A stretch of DNA of 64,000 bases, taken from Roseburia sp. Its GTDB lineage: Bacteria; Bacillota; Clostridia; Lachnospirales; Lachnospiraceae. Below the pieces are notes generated by a model that saw only the letters and a list, made by a program, of their open reading frames with translations, ran no database searches and was not told the DNA's origin. Of the stretch, positions 33,563 to 42,200 are shown one piece after another; positions within the stretch are counted from its first letter, which is position 1, and each line of letters starts with the position of its first letter. Location: assembly GCA_019421345.1 (NCBI GenBank), contig JAHZFL010000001.1:89252-153251 (forward strand), written 5' to 3'. The position numbers and the translations under genes were made by a program.

Positions 33563-35884
33563 TTATATCTCTAATTCGCAGGATGCCTCGGCATCCAGCT
33601 TAACCCTCTGCTCCTTTCCCTGGTATGAGACAATTACATCTTGGTCTATGTCAGACCGGAGCACAGCTTTTTTTAACTGACACTCTGCCCACTCCAAATC
33701 CACCGCAACAGCTCCCTCGCACAGCAGACCGGTGATCCGTCCGCTCCTCCATGCATCGGGCAATGCAGGAAGCAACTCAATCCTGCCATAACAGCTCCTT
33801 ACAAACAGACTTGCAATACCGCTTGCCGCACCGAAATTTCCGTCGATCTGAAATACTTCGCGCTCTCCAAACCCATTGCCCAGAGGCGGATGTAAATCAA
33901 ACAAATTGTCATATGACGACTGCTTGAGCAAATGATCCAAAAAATGCAGCGCCCGATTCCCGTCATTTAATCTTGCGTAAAGATTCATCAGCCAGGCACA
34001 GCTCCATCCGGTATGGCCGCCTCCATGCTTAAGTCTCCTCTCGATCAGACTTTTTACTGCACAAATCAGCTCCGGCGTTTCATATTGATTGATCGTAGTG
34101 CCCGGATGAAAGCCTGCCAAGCCGGAAAAATGCCGGTGTCCAGGTTCTGGTTCTTCAAAATCTTCGATCCACTCCTGCAACTGCCCGTATTTTCCTATCT
34201 GATATTCCGGCATCCTTTTTACGGTATGCTTCACTTCCTGCAAAAATTCGTCCTCGATGTCTAGTACTCCAGCCGCTTTGATTACTTTTTGAAACAGCTC
34301 ACGGATCAGTGCCACATCCATCGTGGAGCTTACGCTGACCGCACATACACGGCCTTGTTCATCCAGAAATGTATTTTCCGGTGACGTGGATATGGGCGTA
34401 TGGAAATATCCGTCCGCATCCTGCTCCATCCAGTCGATGCAAAACCTCGCCGCACCTGTCATAATCGGATAAATTCTGTTTTTGAGCAGATCGGTATCTC
34501 CCGTATAGCTGTAATAATCATAAATCTGTGCGCTTAACCACACGCCCCCCATTGGCCAGTACGCATACTTTGCGTCTCCTGCCACGGGTTCTGTCTGTCT
34601 CCACAGATCGACATTATGATTTGCCGCCCATCCCCGACAGCCGTAATAATTTTCCGCTGTTTTTGCTCCGCTTTCAGACATCTGCTCCAACATCACCAAA
34701 AGCGGCTCATAGCATTCTGTCAGATTACAGATTCCCGCAGGCCAGTAATTCATCTCTGTGTTGATATTGATCGTCCAGTTACTGCTCCAAACGGGTCTTA
34801 TACCGGCGCTCCAGATTCCCTGTAAATTCGCGGGCTGTGAACCCTCTCTGGAGGATGCGATCAGCAAATATCTGTTAAAATGATAATACAGGCTGTATAA
34901 TCCGTCGTCCTTCGCTCCATTTTTAAATGCTTTCAACCGCTCGTCTAACGGCAGCTCCGGCTCTGTGCCGCTGTCGAGCCAAAGCCTTGATTTATGAAAT
35001 AAGCCTGTGTGATCCAAGAGATGCTCCGCCAGAATATCTTCATATTTCTTTCTTTTCATCTCTCCCATGACCTTTTCACAGCACATGGCACAATGTTCCG
35101 CAGAAGCATCGATCTTGCCGGTCTCTTTCCGGTAGCCATCCGCCGCCGTCAAGTGCAGTTGGATTTCGCTTGCGTTTTCCACCGTAAGCATTCCATTCTG
35201 ATAGTAAATTCTGCCGTCTGTGTACCCAATTTTTAAACAGCAGCAAAACGGCATTCCCATGTTCTTATACTCATAAACGATCGGATCGTCACTCGCCACA
35301 TAATTCGGCTCTACATGACTTGGGGCATTTCCGGTCATCATCATGCCGTCTCCCCCGTACTCCGCCAAAAAGTGCGCAAGCTTACTTTCCAGTGTAAATT
35401 GTACATGCAGTCCGGCAGGGTCGTCGCAGGTCAGCTTTAAAATCATTGCTTTTGCCGGATAAGAGGAAAAAATTTCGGAGTGGTATTTCTTACCGCCTGC
35501 CGTAAAATCAGTGGTGATCATTCCCGTTTCCAAATCCAGCGCTCTTTTGTATTCCCGATAGTCCGTCACATTGATATAGCGGTACCTCAATATTCCCAAA
35601 GGCATATAAGACTCGTTATATTTCCCCAGCATCTGACCTTCAATAAGCTGCTGCGCCTCAAAAAAGCTGCGGGAGCGGCACAATTCTTTCGCCCGATCAA
35701 GAATCCCCCGGTCGATCCTTCGCTCCTGCCGCAGTCCTGTTCCCGACCATAGGGTGTCAAGATTTAGCGTCATATATTCCTCCGGTACATTGCCGTAAAC
35801 GATCGCTCCCAGGCTTCCGTTTCCAATCGGAAGCGCGCTGCAAAATGACGCTGCGGGCGTCTTATACCATAACTTCGTAAACAT
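33563..35884 (-). CDS. Family GH95 glycoside hydrolase (alpha-L-fucosidase-like)
   Basis: A 773-residue cytosolic enzyme (no signal peptide) of the GH95 type, which removes alpha-1,2-linked L-fucose by inversion, or L-galactose in some members. Family marks are the N-terminal LPIGNGSLGAIVYG and LNLDTLWSG, the NINTEMNYWPAG motif near residue 375 with the two catalytic Asn residues, STSPENTF near 490, STMDVALIRELF near 505 and IDGNFGAASGIASL near residue 690 with the conserved Asp. It is the last gene after a sugar ABC transporter, so it probably works on imported short fucosylated sugars. Confidence 0.9.
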   Translation of the reverse strand: MFTKLWYKTPAASFCSALPIGNGSLGAIVYGNVPEEYMTLNLDTLWSGTGLRQERRIDRGILDRAKELCRSRSFFEAQQLIEGQMLGKYNESYMPLGILRYRYINVTDYREYKRALDLETGMITTDFTAGGKKYHSEIFSSYPAKAMILKLTCDDPAGLHVQFTLESKLAHFLAEYGGDGMMMTGNAPSHVEPNYVASDDPIVYEYKNMGMPFCCCLKIGYTDGRIYYQNGMLTVENASEIQLHLTAADGYRKETGKIDASAEHCAMCCEKVMGEMKRKKYEDILAEHLLDHTGLFHKSRLWLDSGTEPELPLDERLKAFKNGAKDDGLYSLYYHFNRYLLIASSREGSQPANLQGIWSAGIRPVWSSNWTININTEMNYWPAGICNLTECYEPLLVMLEQMSESGAKTAENYYGCRGWAANHNVDLWRQTEPVAGDAKYAYWPMGGVWLSAQIYDYYSYTGDTDLLKNRIYPIMTGAARFCIDWMEQDADGYFHTPISTSPENTFLDEQGRVCAVSVSSTMDVALIRELFQKVIKAAGVLDIEDEFLQEVKHTVKRMPEYQIGKYGQLQEWIEDFEEPEPGHRHFSGLAGFHPGTTINQYETPELICAVKSLIERRLKHGGGHTGWSCAWLMNLYARLNDGNRALHFLDHLLKQSSYDNLFDLHPPLGNGFGEREVFQIDGNFGAASGIASLFVRSCYGRIELLPALPDAWRSGRITGLLCEGAVAVDLEWAECQLKKAVLRSDIDQDVIVSYQGKEQRVKLDAEASCELEI

Positions 35885-35904
35885 TGATCCTCATTCTCCT
35901 CATT

Positions 35905-36756
35905 TTATTCTTTTACCGCCCCTGATGTCACACCATTTACAATATACTTCTGCGCAAACACAAAAATCAAAATCGTCGGTATTGAAATAAGCACCAGCGC
36001 GGCATTGTATCTTCCCAGATTTTGTGCGGACATCCCGTAAGCCCCCTTAAAGGCATTGACTGCCACGGTCGTCGTATATGCCTCATCCTTCGTTAAGAAC
36101 ATCAGCGGGAACAGAAAATCCTGAAACGACCACATCATCTGCAGCACCACAAGATTAATGATCGCAGGCTTTGCAAGTGGAAAATAAATCTGAAAATAAG
36201 TCTGAACAATGGTTGCCCCATCCACATTTGCCGACTCCATCAGCTCTGCCGGTAAACCGTCAAAGAAATTCTTCATCATCAATACGCCAAAGGGAATCGT
36301 GATCAGGCACTCCGACAATATAACTGCCAGATTTGTATTATACAGATGCGCCGTCTTATAAATATAAAATAACGGAATGATCAAAACGGGACCTGAAATC
36401 GCCAGACACATCACTACCATATTATAAATGATTTTTCTTCCCACAAAATCAATTTTTGAAAACGCAAAACCCGAAAAAGAGCATATCACTACCAAAAGAA
36501 GCGCCGCTCCTGCTGCATTGACCGCAGAATTGACAAAATATTTGTAAAATGGTACTCCGTTCACACGGTTCGTGAGTACATACCAGTAATTCAAAAGCCC
36601 GTTGACCTTCAGCGAATCCTTAACCAACGAATAAACAGGAACCATCCAAAGGAGTGTCATGACAACCAGAAAAAGCATCATCATTCTTCTGCTTCCCCGG
36701 GAAACAGAAAATAAGTCCTTCTCCTGCATTTTTTCTTTCTTCTTCCTCATACCCAT
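35905..36756 (-). CDS. Sugar ABC transporter permease, MalG type
   Basis: A 283-residue inner-membrane protein with six helices and the EAA loop (LPAELMESANVDGATIVQTYFQIYFPLAKPAI near residues 165-200) that contacts the ATPase. C-terminal FAQKYIVNGVTSGAVKE is the usual MalG end. It pairs with the MalF-type permease one base upstream. No ATPase is encoded nearby; such systems commonly share an MsmK-like ATPase. Confidence 0.94.
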   Translation of the reverse strand: MGMRKKKEKMQEKDLFSVSRGSRRMMMLFLVVMTLLWMVPVYSLVKDSLKVNGLLNYWYVLTNRVNGVPFYKYFVNSAVNAAGAALLLVVICSFSGFAFSKIDFVGRKIIYNMVVMCLAISGPVLIIPLFYIYKTAHLYNTNLAVILSECLITIPFGVLMMKNFFDGLPAELMESANVDGATIVQTYFQIYFPLAKPAIINLVVLQMMWSFQDFLFPLMFLTKDEAYTTTVAVNAFKGAYGMSAQNLGRYNAALVLISIPTILIFVFAQKYIVNGVTSGAVKE

Positions 36757-36757
36757 T

Positions 36758-37657
36758 CTACGCCTTCCTTTCCGTCAGCCTTAGCTGAATAAATGAAATC
36801 AGAAATGCAACCGCCAAAATGATGATGGCAGCGGCGCACACCAGCCCAATATTTGACCCCGCCGACCTTGTCTGCCGATAGATATAGGTACCGATAATTT
36901 CCGTCTTTCCGCCCGGCCCTCCATCCGTCATAAGAAACACGCGCTCCATTTCCCGAAAGCCTCCCAGAAGCATGGAAAGAATAATTGTCCTATGCGTATT
37001 TTTTAACATCGGATAAATGACAAAAAACAACTGATGCCTTGTTTTTGCTCCATCCATCGTTGCGGCTTCCAGCACACTGTCGTTGATCGTAGTCAGATCG
37101 GCGGTGTAATACATAATAGGGATACCGATCAGAAAAACAGACACGGAGCAGACAGACATCATGGCAACCCCCGGATCCGCAAGCCATCTCTGTGCAAGAA
37201 CGTCCAGTCCCACCCCTCTGAGCAGTTGGTTCACGATCCCGTTTTTATATTCCAGCATGGAACTAAACACTGCCGCCATCAACGCGATCGGCAGCATCGA
37301 CGGGATGAAAAATAACGCATGAAAAAACCGTTTTCCTTTCAGCTTGAAATTTAATATGATTGCGATAAAAAAGCCGAAGGTAAGACCGCAGAAAATATTT
37401 GCCGCCGACAATAAAAATGTATTCAGCAGTGATAGCCAGAATTTTGAATCAAGCATAATCGTCTTATAATTTTGCATTCCGACAAATGCGGGGTTTTTGA
37501 ATGTAATCGTGACATCCCTAAAGCTATTTACAATCAAAAAATAAAAGCTGTATCCCAGTAACCCTATAAAAATTACGATCAGCGGCAGGAGAAATAAAAA
37601 TCCTGCCCTGTTATTTCTTTTTTGGCTTTCTCTGCCCAACCTTTTTACGTTCGCCAT
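36758..37657 (-). CDS. Sugar ABC transporter permease, MalF type
   Basis: A 299-residue permease with six helices, the N-terminal NNRAGFLFLLPLIVIFIGLLGYSFYFLI and the EAA loop (DSVLEAATMDGAKTRHQLFFVIYPML). I start it at ATG 37657, 32 bases after the binding-protein stop, with GGGAGTAGGA upstream; the open frame to 37729 would overlap the binding-protein gene. It forms the channel with the MalG-type partner. Confidence 0.93.
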   Translation of the reverse strand: MANVKRLGRESQKRNNRAGFLFLLPLIVIFIGLLGYSFYFLIVNSFRDVTITFKNPAFVGMQNYKTIMLDSKFWLSLLNTFLLSAANIFCGLTFGFFIAIILNFKLKGKRFFHALFFIPSMLPIALMAAVFSSMLEYKNGIVNQLLRGVGLDVLAQRWLADPGVAMMSVCSVSVFLIGIPIMYYTADLTTINDSVLEAATMDGAKTRHQLFFVIYPMLKNTHRTIILSMLLGGFREMERVFLMTDGGPGGKTEIIGTYIYRQTRSAGSNIGLVCAAAIIILAVAFLISFIQLRLTERKA

Positions 37658-37688
37658 AATCCTACTCCCGATAAAAGCTTTCGCCCCT

Positions 37689-38996
37689 TTAATATTTTCC
37701 GCTCTCCCATTCCTTCTGGCATGCTTCAAGCGCTTCTTCTACTGTTTTTGTTCCATTGATATAGCTTTGCACTTCAGCGCCTTCAATGTCGGAATATCCG
37801 GAAACGTTATTGCGGTCTGCCGTGCCTGTATTGATCAGTTCAACCACGGTATTCCATCCCTCTTTTGCAGTTTCTGTCGCAAACAGACTTTCGTCTACCG
37901 CAAATGAGGTTTTCGCCGATGTCCCGGTGAGCTGCTTTCCAAAAATATCCGCTCCTTCGCCCAGTGTCAGGTAAGCTACAAATTTTGCCGCAGCCTCTTT
38001 CTTCTCGGAGTAATCTACAATCCCGATTCCCGCATCAATATAGGATCTTACCGCAGCCTGCCCGCCCTGCGATGCAACCGGCAGCGCCATTGCTCCCACG
38101 TCCTCCAGTGCGATCCCGTTCTTCTCTCTCAACTGCTGCGCAAGCAATGGAGATTCCCATGATCCCATATAATAAACAAGCGCGTTTCCGTTGGTAAATT
38201 CCTCAGTTGCACTTGCATAATCTAAATCAAGCACATCCTCGGTAAAAATCCCTTCGTCAAAAAATTTCTTAAAGCCTTCAAATGCCGCCTTGTATTCCTC
38301 GCTGTTGATCGCTGCATCCTCATATCTCCACGCGTTGTAATAGCTTCCCTGCTGTCCTAGCACGGTCAGCATCATCTCATCCATGACCCAGGCCTCTTTG
38401 CCGGCAAATACTCCTGCATACTTATCGGGATATTTTTCCCGCAGCTTATCCGCCACAGCTTTATACTCCTCGATCGTCGTCGGCACTTCGCATCCCAGCT
38501 CCTGCAGCAGAGCCGCGTTGTAATAGCCGATCATAGAACCGGAATTAGTCAGCACCAGCATCTTTGTCTCACCGCCCGTAAGCTGATTCCCCTGCTCTAG
38601 GGCAGTCTTGGAATAGGACTCTTTCCATGTCTCTCCTGCTGCCTGCGGCATTAACTCATCCAGATTTGCCAGATAATCCGAAATCTCCTCTGCAAATGCC
38701 GAAGGCTGCACACCGATCACATCAATATCCTCCTCCGTGCTTAACGCCAATGGCACCTTTTCCTGAAAGGCTTTGCTTTCCATAACAGTCATATTGATCT
38801 TAATATTCGGATTTTCTTTTTCAAACGCCGCAATCGTTTCCTCCAACTGGTCCGTGCTTGGAAACCATGTCCAGTAATTTAATGTGATCTCATCCGTTTT
38901 TCCCGAAGCGGATGTCTCTGCATCCCCTCCGCAGCCTGCCAGTAAACCGACCGCCATTGCCGTTACTAAAATCGCACTGATTCCTTTTCCCCTCAT
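37689..38996 (-). CDS. Extracellular sugar-binding lipoprotein of an ABC transporter
   Basis: A 435-residue solute-binding protein. Residues 1-23 are a lipoprotein signal with lipobox LLAGC, then a Ser/Thr-rich linker and a family 1 binding domain (EITLNYWTWFPSTDQLEETIAAFEKENPNIKI). It delivers the sugar to the two permeases that follow. ATG 38996 has AAAGGAG at good spacing; the longer frame from 39047 would start inside the operator. The ligand is inferred to be a fucosylated or other host/diet oligosaccharide because of the GH95 gene. Confidence 0.94.
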   Translation of the reverse strand: MRGKGISAILVTAMAVGLLAGCGGDAETSASGKTDEITLNYWTWFPSTDQLEETIAAFEKENPNIKINMTVMESKAFQEKVPLALSTEEDIDVIGVQPSAFAEEISDYLANLDELMPQAAGETWKESYSKTALEQGNQLTGGETKMLVLTNSGSMIGYYNAALLQELGCEVPTTIEEYKAVADKLREKYPDKYAGVFAGKEAWVMDEMMLTVLGQQGSYYNAWRYEDAAINSEEYKAAFEGFKKFFDEGIFTEDVLDLDYASATEEFTNGNALVYYMGSWESPLLAQQLREKNGIALEDVGAMALPVASQGGQAAVRSYIDAGIGIVDYSEKKEAAAKFVAYLTLGEGADIFGKQLTGTSAKTSFAVDESLFATETAKEGWNTVVELINTGTADRNNVSGYSDIEGAEVQSYINGTKTVEEALEACQKEWESGKY

Positions 38997-39030
38997 ACTC
39001 CTTCTCTCCTTTTCCGTTTTGTTTTTCCCA

Positions 39031-39050
39031 AAAATGAACCGGTTCATTTT
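39031..39050. promoter_or_regulatory. LacI-type operator in the leader of the sugar ABC/GH95 operon
   Basis: A perfect 20-bp palindrome, AAAATGAACCGGTTCATTTT, with the central CG of LacI-family operators. It lies 35 bases before the binding-protein ATG and downstream of the promoter, so it would block elongation rather than binding of polymerase. The LacI gene at 32417 is the likely binder. Confidence 0.75.
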
Positions 39051-39070
39051 TTAGGAAAATAAAAAAGCCC

Positions 39071-39105
39071 AAAAAGCTGTACAAAAACTTTTTCCTTTGT
39101 ACAGC
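39071..39105 (-). terminator. Terminator of the acetyltransferase gene, overlapping the next transcription start
   Basis: Perfect 10-bp arms GCTGTACAAA (39076-39085) and TTTGTACAGC (39096-39105), loop of ten, then five T on the minus strand. The expected start point of the ABC operon promoter (about 39102) falls inside it, so the operon's own RNA would lack part of the stem. Confidence 0.7.
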
Positions 39106-39108
39106 CTA

Positions 39109-39137
39109 ATGCTAACATATTCCATTTTTCCTGTCAA
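39109..39137 (-). promoter_or_regulatory. Sigma-A promoter of the sugar ABC/GH95 operon
   Basis: TTGACA (39137-39132), 17-bp spacer and TAGCAT (39114-39109) with a TG extension on the minus strand. Confidence 0.65.
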
Positions 39138-39188
39138 TAAAATTCTGATACTTCTGTCAAAACGTCAAATTTTCCGTCTCATTTTTTG

Positions 39189-40109
39189 TTATTTTTGCAC
39201 AACTCCTTGTTCTTTCTCATCGTTCAACTGCTTTCTGTACTTCTCCATTTCTTTTCCCCCGACCTGTTCCGTTCCCGCAAAAGAAAATCCCAGCTTTTTC
39301 GCAAAATGAACAGACCGGCGGTTTCCCGGTTCGATCAGACAATAAATCTCACTCTGCCCTAATTCCTCCTTCGCATAGTTTAGGATCGCTGTGCACACCT
39401 CTGTCGCAATCCCCTTTCTCTGATACGGGACGCCAATCGCATAGCCAAGCTCTATTGCCCCGTTTAGCTCCTCCCTGTGCTCTAATCCTGCGCGCCCGAT
39501 CAGCGCTCCTGTCTCCTTATCACACACGATCCACATCCCGTACCCGTAAAAGCTATACATATGACGGATGTATGCCTGCTGATATTCCTTCTCCTGCTCA
39601 TAAGGATAGAGCGGCTCAATATATTCCGTCATGCCCTCCCCCTCGTACAGTTCAAAAAGCGCATCGAGATAGTCCATCGAAAATTCTTTTACCACGCAGC
39701 GATCGGTTGTCAGAATTGTCCACGGCAGTCCGTGATGACGTTCATAGACGCGTGTAAGAAAGGGCAGCCCAACTTCTTCAAAGCCCTCTGCCCACATTGT
39801 GACGTCTGCACCCTGACGTTCCTCTGCGAAAGCATCACCCTCCGTCTTTTGCGCTGTTTCTTCCCCTCCGGCGGGCGCCAGATAGCCAAGCGCCGCCATG
39901 GAAAGCGCAGATGCCGCGCGCAGCTCCTGCACATTTTCGGAGATAAAAATACTTTGCGCCGTCTCAAAACGGCACAGGTCTTCCTCTCTGCCCAAATCTA
40001 TCAGGTAGACGTCTCCTCCTTTTGCCGCGGCGCGTTTGAGATTTTCTATCAACTGCTGCCGGCACATTTCCGGCAGACTTCCGATTACAATATAACGTAG
40101 CTTTAACAT
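39189..40109 (-). CDS. GNAT family N-acetyltransferase with long N-terminal extension
   Basis: A 306-residue protein. The C-terminal 170 residues are a GNAT domain of the RimJ/RimL type (TDRCVVKEFSMDYLDALFELYEGEGM, GYAIGVPYQRKGIATEVCTAIL with the acetyl-CoA loop QRKGIA, then NRRSVHFAKKLGF). The first 130 residues include a small alpha/beta part (LRYIVIGSLPEMCRQQLIENL) and an Ala/Glu-rich linker; I do not know this part. It adds an acetyl group to an unknown amine. ATG 40109 follows GCGGAG; the TTG at 40124 is less likely. Confidence 0.82.
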   Translation of the reverse strand: MLKLRYIVIGSLPEMCRQQLIENLKRAAAKGGDVYLIDLGREEDLCRFETAQSIFISENVQELRAASALSMAALGYLAPAGGEETAQKTEGDAFAEERQGADVTMWAEGFEEVGLPFLTRVYERHHGLPWTILTTDRCVVKEFSMDYLDALFELYEGEGMTEYIEPLYPYEQEKEYQQAYIRHMYSFYGYGMWIVCDKETGALIGRAGLEHREELNGAIELGYAIGVPYQRKGIATEVCTAILNYAKEELGQSEIYCLIEPGNRRSVHFAKKLGFSFAGTEQVGGKEMEKYRKQLNDEKEQGVVQK

Positions 40110-40152
40110 TTTTCTCCGCTCCAAGAATCAATCGTCCGGTGTCTTTTCCTCT

Positions 40153-40181
40153 ATTGTATTTCTGCGGCTCTTTCTAAGCAA
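40153..40181 (-). promoter_or_regulatory. Sigma-A promoter of the acetyltransferase gene
   Basis: TTGCTT (40181-40176), 17-bp spacer and TACAAT (40158-40153) on the minus strand. Confidence 0.6.
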
Positions 40182-40233
40182 GTATATTTTATGGTTTGTC
40201 TCATGTGTTTTTCTAATTAAAAACGGATTACGC

Positions 40234-40262
40234 CTTTACGAACAGCATATTTTTCGATACAA
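40234..40262 (+). promoter_or_regulatory. Sigma-A promoter of the cyclophilin gene
   Basis: TTTACG (40234-40239), 17-bp spacer and TACAAT (40257-40262), 66 bases before ATG 40328. Confidence 0.6.
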
Positions 40263-40327
40263 TACCGTTGTGCGGTGCTTTGCACCGCAGGAAAATGAGA
40301 CCACTTACGGTCAGAAAGAGGTTACAC

Positions 40328-40849
40328 ATGGCAAATCCAATCATTACCATTGAAATGGAAAACGGAGATATTATGAAGGCGGAGCTTTATCCGCAGATCG
40401 CACCAAATACGGTCAATAATTTTATCAGCTTAATCAACAAGGGATACTATGACGGTCTGATCTTCCACCGCGTCATCTGCGGTTTTATGATTCAGGGCGG
40501 CTGTCCCGACGGTACGGGAATGGGCGGTCCGGGCTATCAGATTCCCGGCGAGTTTCGTGAGAACGGCTTTACAAACGATTTGAAGCATACCGAGGGTGTG
40601 CTTTCTATGGCAAGAGCCATGCATCCGGATTCTGCCGGTAGCCAGTTCTTCATCATGCATAAAAATTCTCCGCATTTGGACGGCGCTTACGCAGCTTTCG
40701 GCAAGATTACCGAAGGAATGGACGTTGTCAATAAAATTGCGGAGACGACAACCGATTACGGCGACAGACCGGTAGCTCCACAGGTCATGAAAAAGGTGAC
40801 TGTTGAGACTTTTGGCGAGGAATATCCCGAACCGGAAATGTGCCAGTAA
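40328..40849 (+). CDS. Peptidyl-prolyl cis-trans isomerase, cyclophilin type
   Basis: A 173-residue cytosolic cyclophilin that speeds proline isomerisation in folding. Active-site blocks are FHRVICGFMIQGG near residues 47-59, GSQFFIMHKNSPHLDGAYAAFGKI near 99-122, and the usual GVLSMARAM before it. The start is ATG 40328, with AAAGAGG 7 bases upstream; the longer frame to 40268 has no site. Its TAA is also the left end of the first copy of the window's repeat, so the last codons abut inserted sequence. Confidence 0.94.
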   Translation: MANPIITIEMENGDIMKAELYPQIAPNTVNNFISLINKGYYDGLIFHRVICGFMIQGGCPDGTGMGGPGYQIPGEFRENGFTNDLKHTEGVLSMARAMHPDSAGSQFFIMHKNSPHLDGAYAAFGKITEGMDVVNKIAETTTDYGDRPVAPQVMKKVTVETFGEEYPEPEMCQ

Positions 40850-40950
40850 GGCGGAGGAATGAGACGATGCGGCGGCATCGTCGATTGACGACAACGCAGC
40901 AGATGAAAATGCAGGCAAGTCATTATGCGACATGTGAGTGATACAGTACA
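40846..40950. repeat. Intergenic repeat, copy 1
   Basis: These 105 bases match 46890-46994 with eight substitutions and no gaps (about 92 percent by eye). The copy begins at the cyclophilin stop codon and ends just before the cyclophilin terminator. It holds two small hairpins (GATGC-GGCG-GCATC and CGTC-GATT-GACG). It lacks the left part and so the long inverted ends seen around copy 2. Confidence 0.85.
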
Positions 40951-40967
40951 ATGCATTGGTATAGGAA

Positions 40968-41000
40968 GGGCAGACGCCGCGGCATCTGCCCTCTATTTTT
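40968..41000 (+). terminator. Terminator of the cyclophilin gene
   Basis: GGGCAGACGCC and GGCATCTGCCC pair over 11 bp (one G-U) with a GC loop, then TCTATTTTT. The repeat copy lies between the stop codon and this stem. Confidence 0.85.
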
Positions 41001-41348
41001 CGACTGCTGATTCTCTCGATTTTACATTTCATTCAGATGCTTCTTTCAAACAGGCTCATAGGCAGCGTCTGTCTCTGATTTCTGCACCGTATACAGCGCC
41101 GCCATTCCCACTCTGTTCCCGGCCTATACTGTTTGCTGCTTTATATACCTTACAAATCTTTGGCTTTCACATCCCTTTTGCCTCTGTCACGGCACATTCA
41201 CTTTTCTGTATGAACCAAACTGCCGGTACCGCAAAAACACTTGACCAAAACAGCTGAAACATGTTAAGTTTTCAGAGTGCAGATTTATCATAGGGGTATA
41301 ACCCCTTTTATCAACCAAGCATTCTAATAAATAACAATGGAGATTTTT
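41001..41348. other. Intergenic stretch before the HAD phosphatase gene
   Basis: No gene recognised. It holds a TTGACC at 41250-41255 with only a poor -10 box, and a small palindrome AGGGGTATAACCCCT near 41292-41306 followed by TTT, about 40 bases before the HAD start, which could be an operator or a weak attenuator. Confidence 0.45.
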
Positions 41349-42200
41349 ATGAACCAAAGAATCCGACTTGCCGCCATCGACCTTGACGGCACCTTATTTG
41401 ACGAACACAGCCACATCTCGCCATACAATCAGGAGATCATCGGGAAATGTATCGCGCAGGGCGTCACCGTTGTCATCGCAACCGGACGTCCCTATGCCGG
41501 TCTTCCGTTAGAGCAGCTTAATGCGCTTGGCGTCCGCTATGCCATTACGGCAAACGGATCTGCCGTTTATACGCTTCCTGAGGGACGCTGCATTTATGAG
41601 AGCTCTATCCCTCACGATGTTTTGTGCCCGCTTATTCGTAAGCTTCAGCAGCAGGAGATTCATCTGGATATTTTCGTAGACGGAAAAGCGTACAGTCTAA
41701 ACGCCTGTGTGCCGCGCATCGACCGTCTGGCGATGCCGGAATCAATCCTCACTTACATAAAGACTACCCGCACCCTGACAGACGACCTCGCCCGTCTGAT
41801 CGAAACCGAAAATCTTTCCGTACAAAAGGTGGTTGCCAATTTTTACCCGCTTCTTGACGGAAGCTTTCTCTATCGCGACGAAGCCATCCGGCTGTTTTCC
41901 GACTGCCCGGACATTACCTTTCTCTCCGGCGGCTACAACAATCTTGAATTCACGAAAGCCGGAACAAGCAAGGGAACGGGACTTCTGTTTTTATGCCGCT
42001 ACCTGAATATCCCGCAGGAGGAAACGCTTGCGATCGGAGATACGCAAAACGATCTCGACATCATTCAGACAGCCGCAGTCGGCGTCGCTATGGATAACGC
42101 GATACCGGAGGTAAAAAAAGCCGCCGACTTTATCACTCTCTCGAATGAAAAAGACGGCGTTGCCCATGCGCTTTGTCATTTTATCCTTGGCGACAGATGA
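41349..42200 (+). CDS. HAD superfamily phosphatase, Cof/YbiV type
   Basis: A 283-residue Cof-type sugar-phosphate phosphatase: motif I AAIDLDGTLFDEH at residues 8-20 with nucleophile Asp, motif II VVIATGRPYA near 44, a cap domain in the middle, motif III Lys in TKAGTSKGTGL near 200 and motif IV AIGDTQNDLDII near 228. Substrate unknown (sugar phosphates or PLP are common). ATG 41349 has GGAG 6 bases upstream. Its 3' end overlaps mnmA tail to tail by 20 bases. Confidence 0.92.
   Translation: MNQRIRLAAIDLDGTLFDEHSHISPYNQEIIGKCIAQGVTVVIATGRPYAGLPLEQLNALGVRYAITANGSAVYTLPEGRCIYESSIPHDVLCPLIRKLQQQEIHLDIFVDGKAYSLNACVPRIDRLAMPESILTYIKTTRTLTDDLARLIETENLSVQKVVANFYPLLDGSFLYRDEAIRLFSDCPDITFLSGGYNNLEFTKAGTSKGTGLLFLCRYLNIPQEETLAIGDTQNDLDIIQTAAVGVAMDNAIPEVKKAADFITLSNEKDGVAHALCHFILGDR

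Noticed and set aside
39031..39050. Catabolite-repression (cre) site
   Set aside because: The palindrome has the CG centre but is a perfect 20-bp repeat without the 14-base cre spacing, so a dedicated LacI operator fits better.
40925..41257. 110-codon frame after the repeat copy
   Set aside because: It begins inside the repeat, crosses the cyclophilin terminator and has no ribosome site or family pattern.
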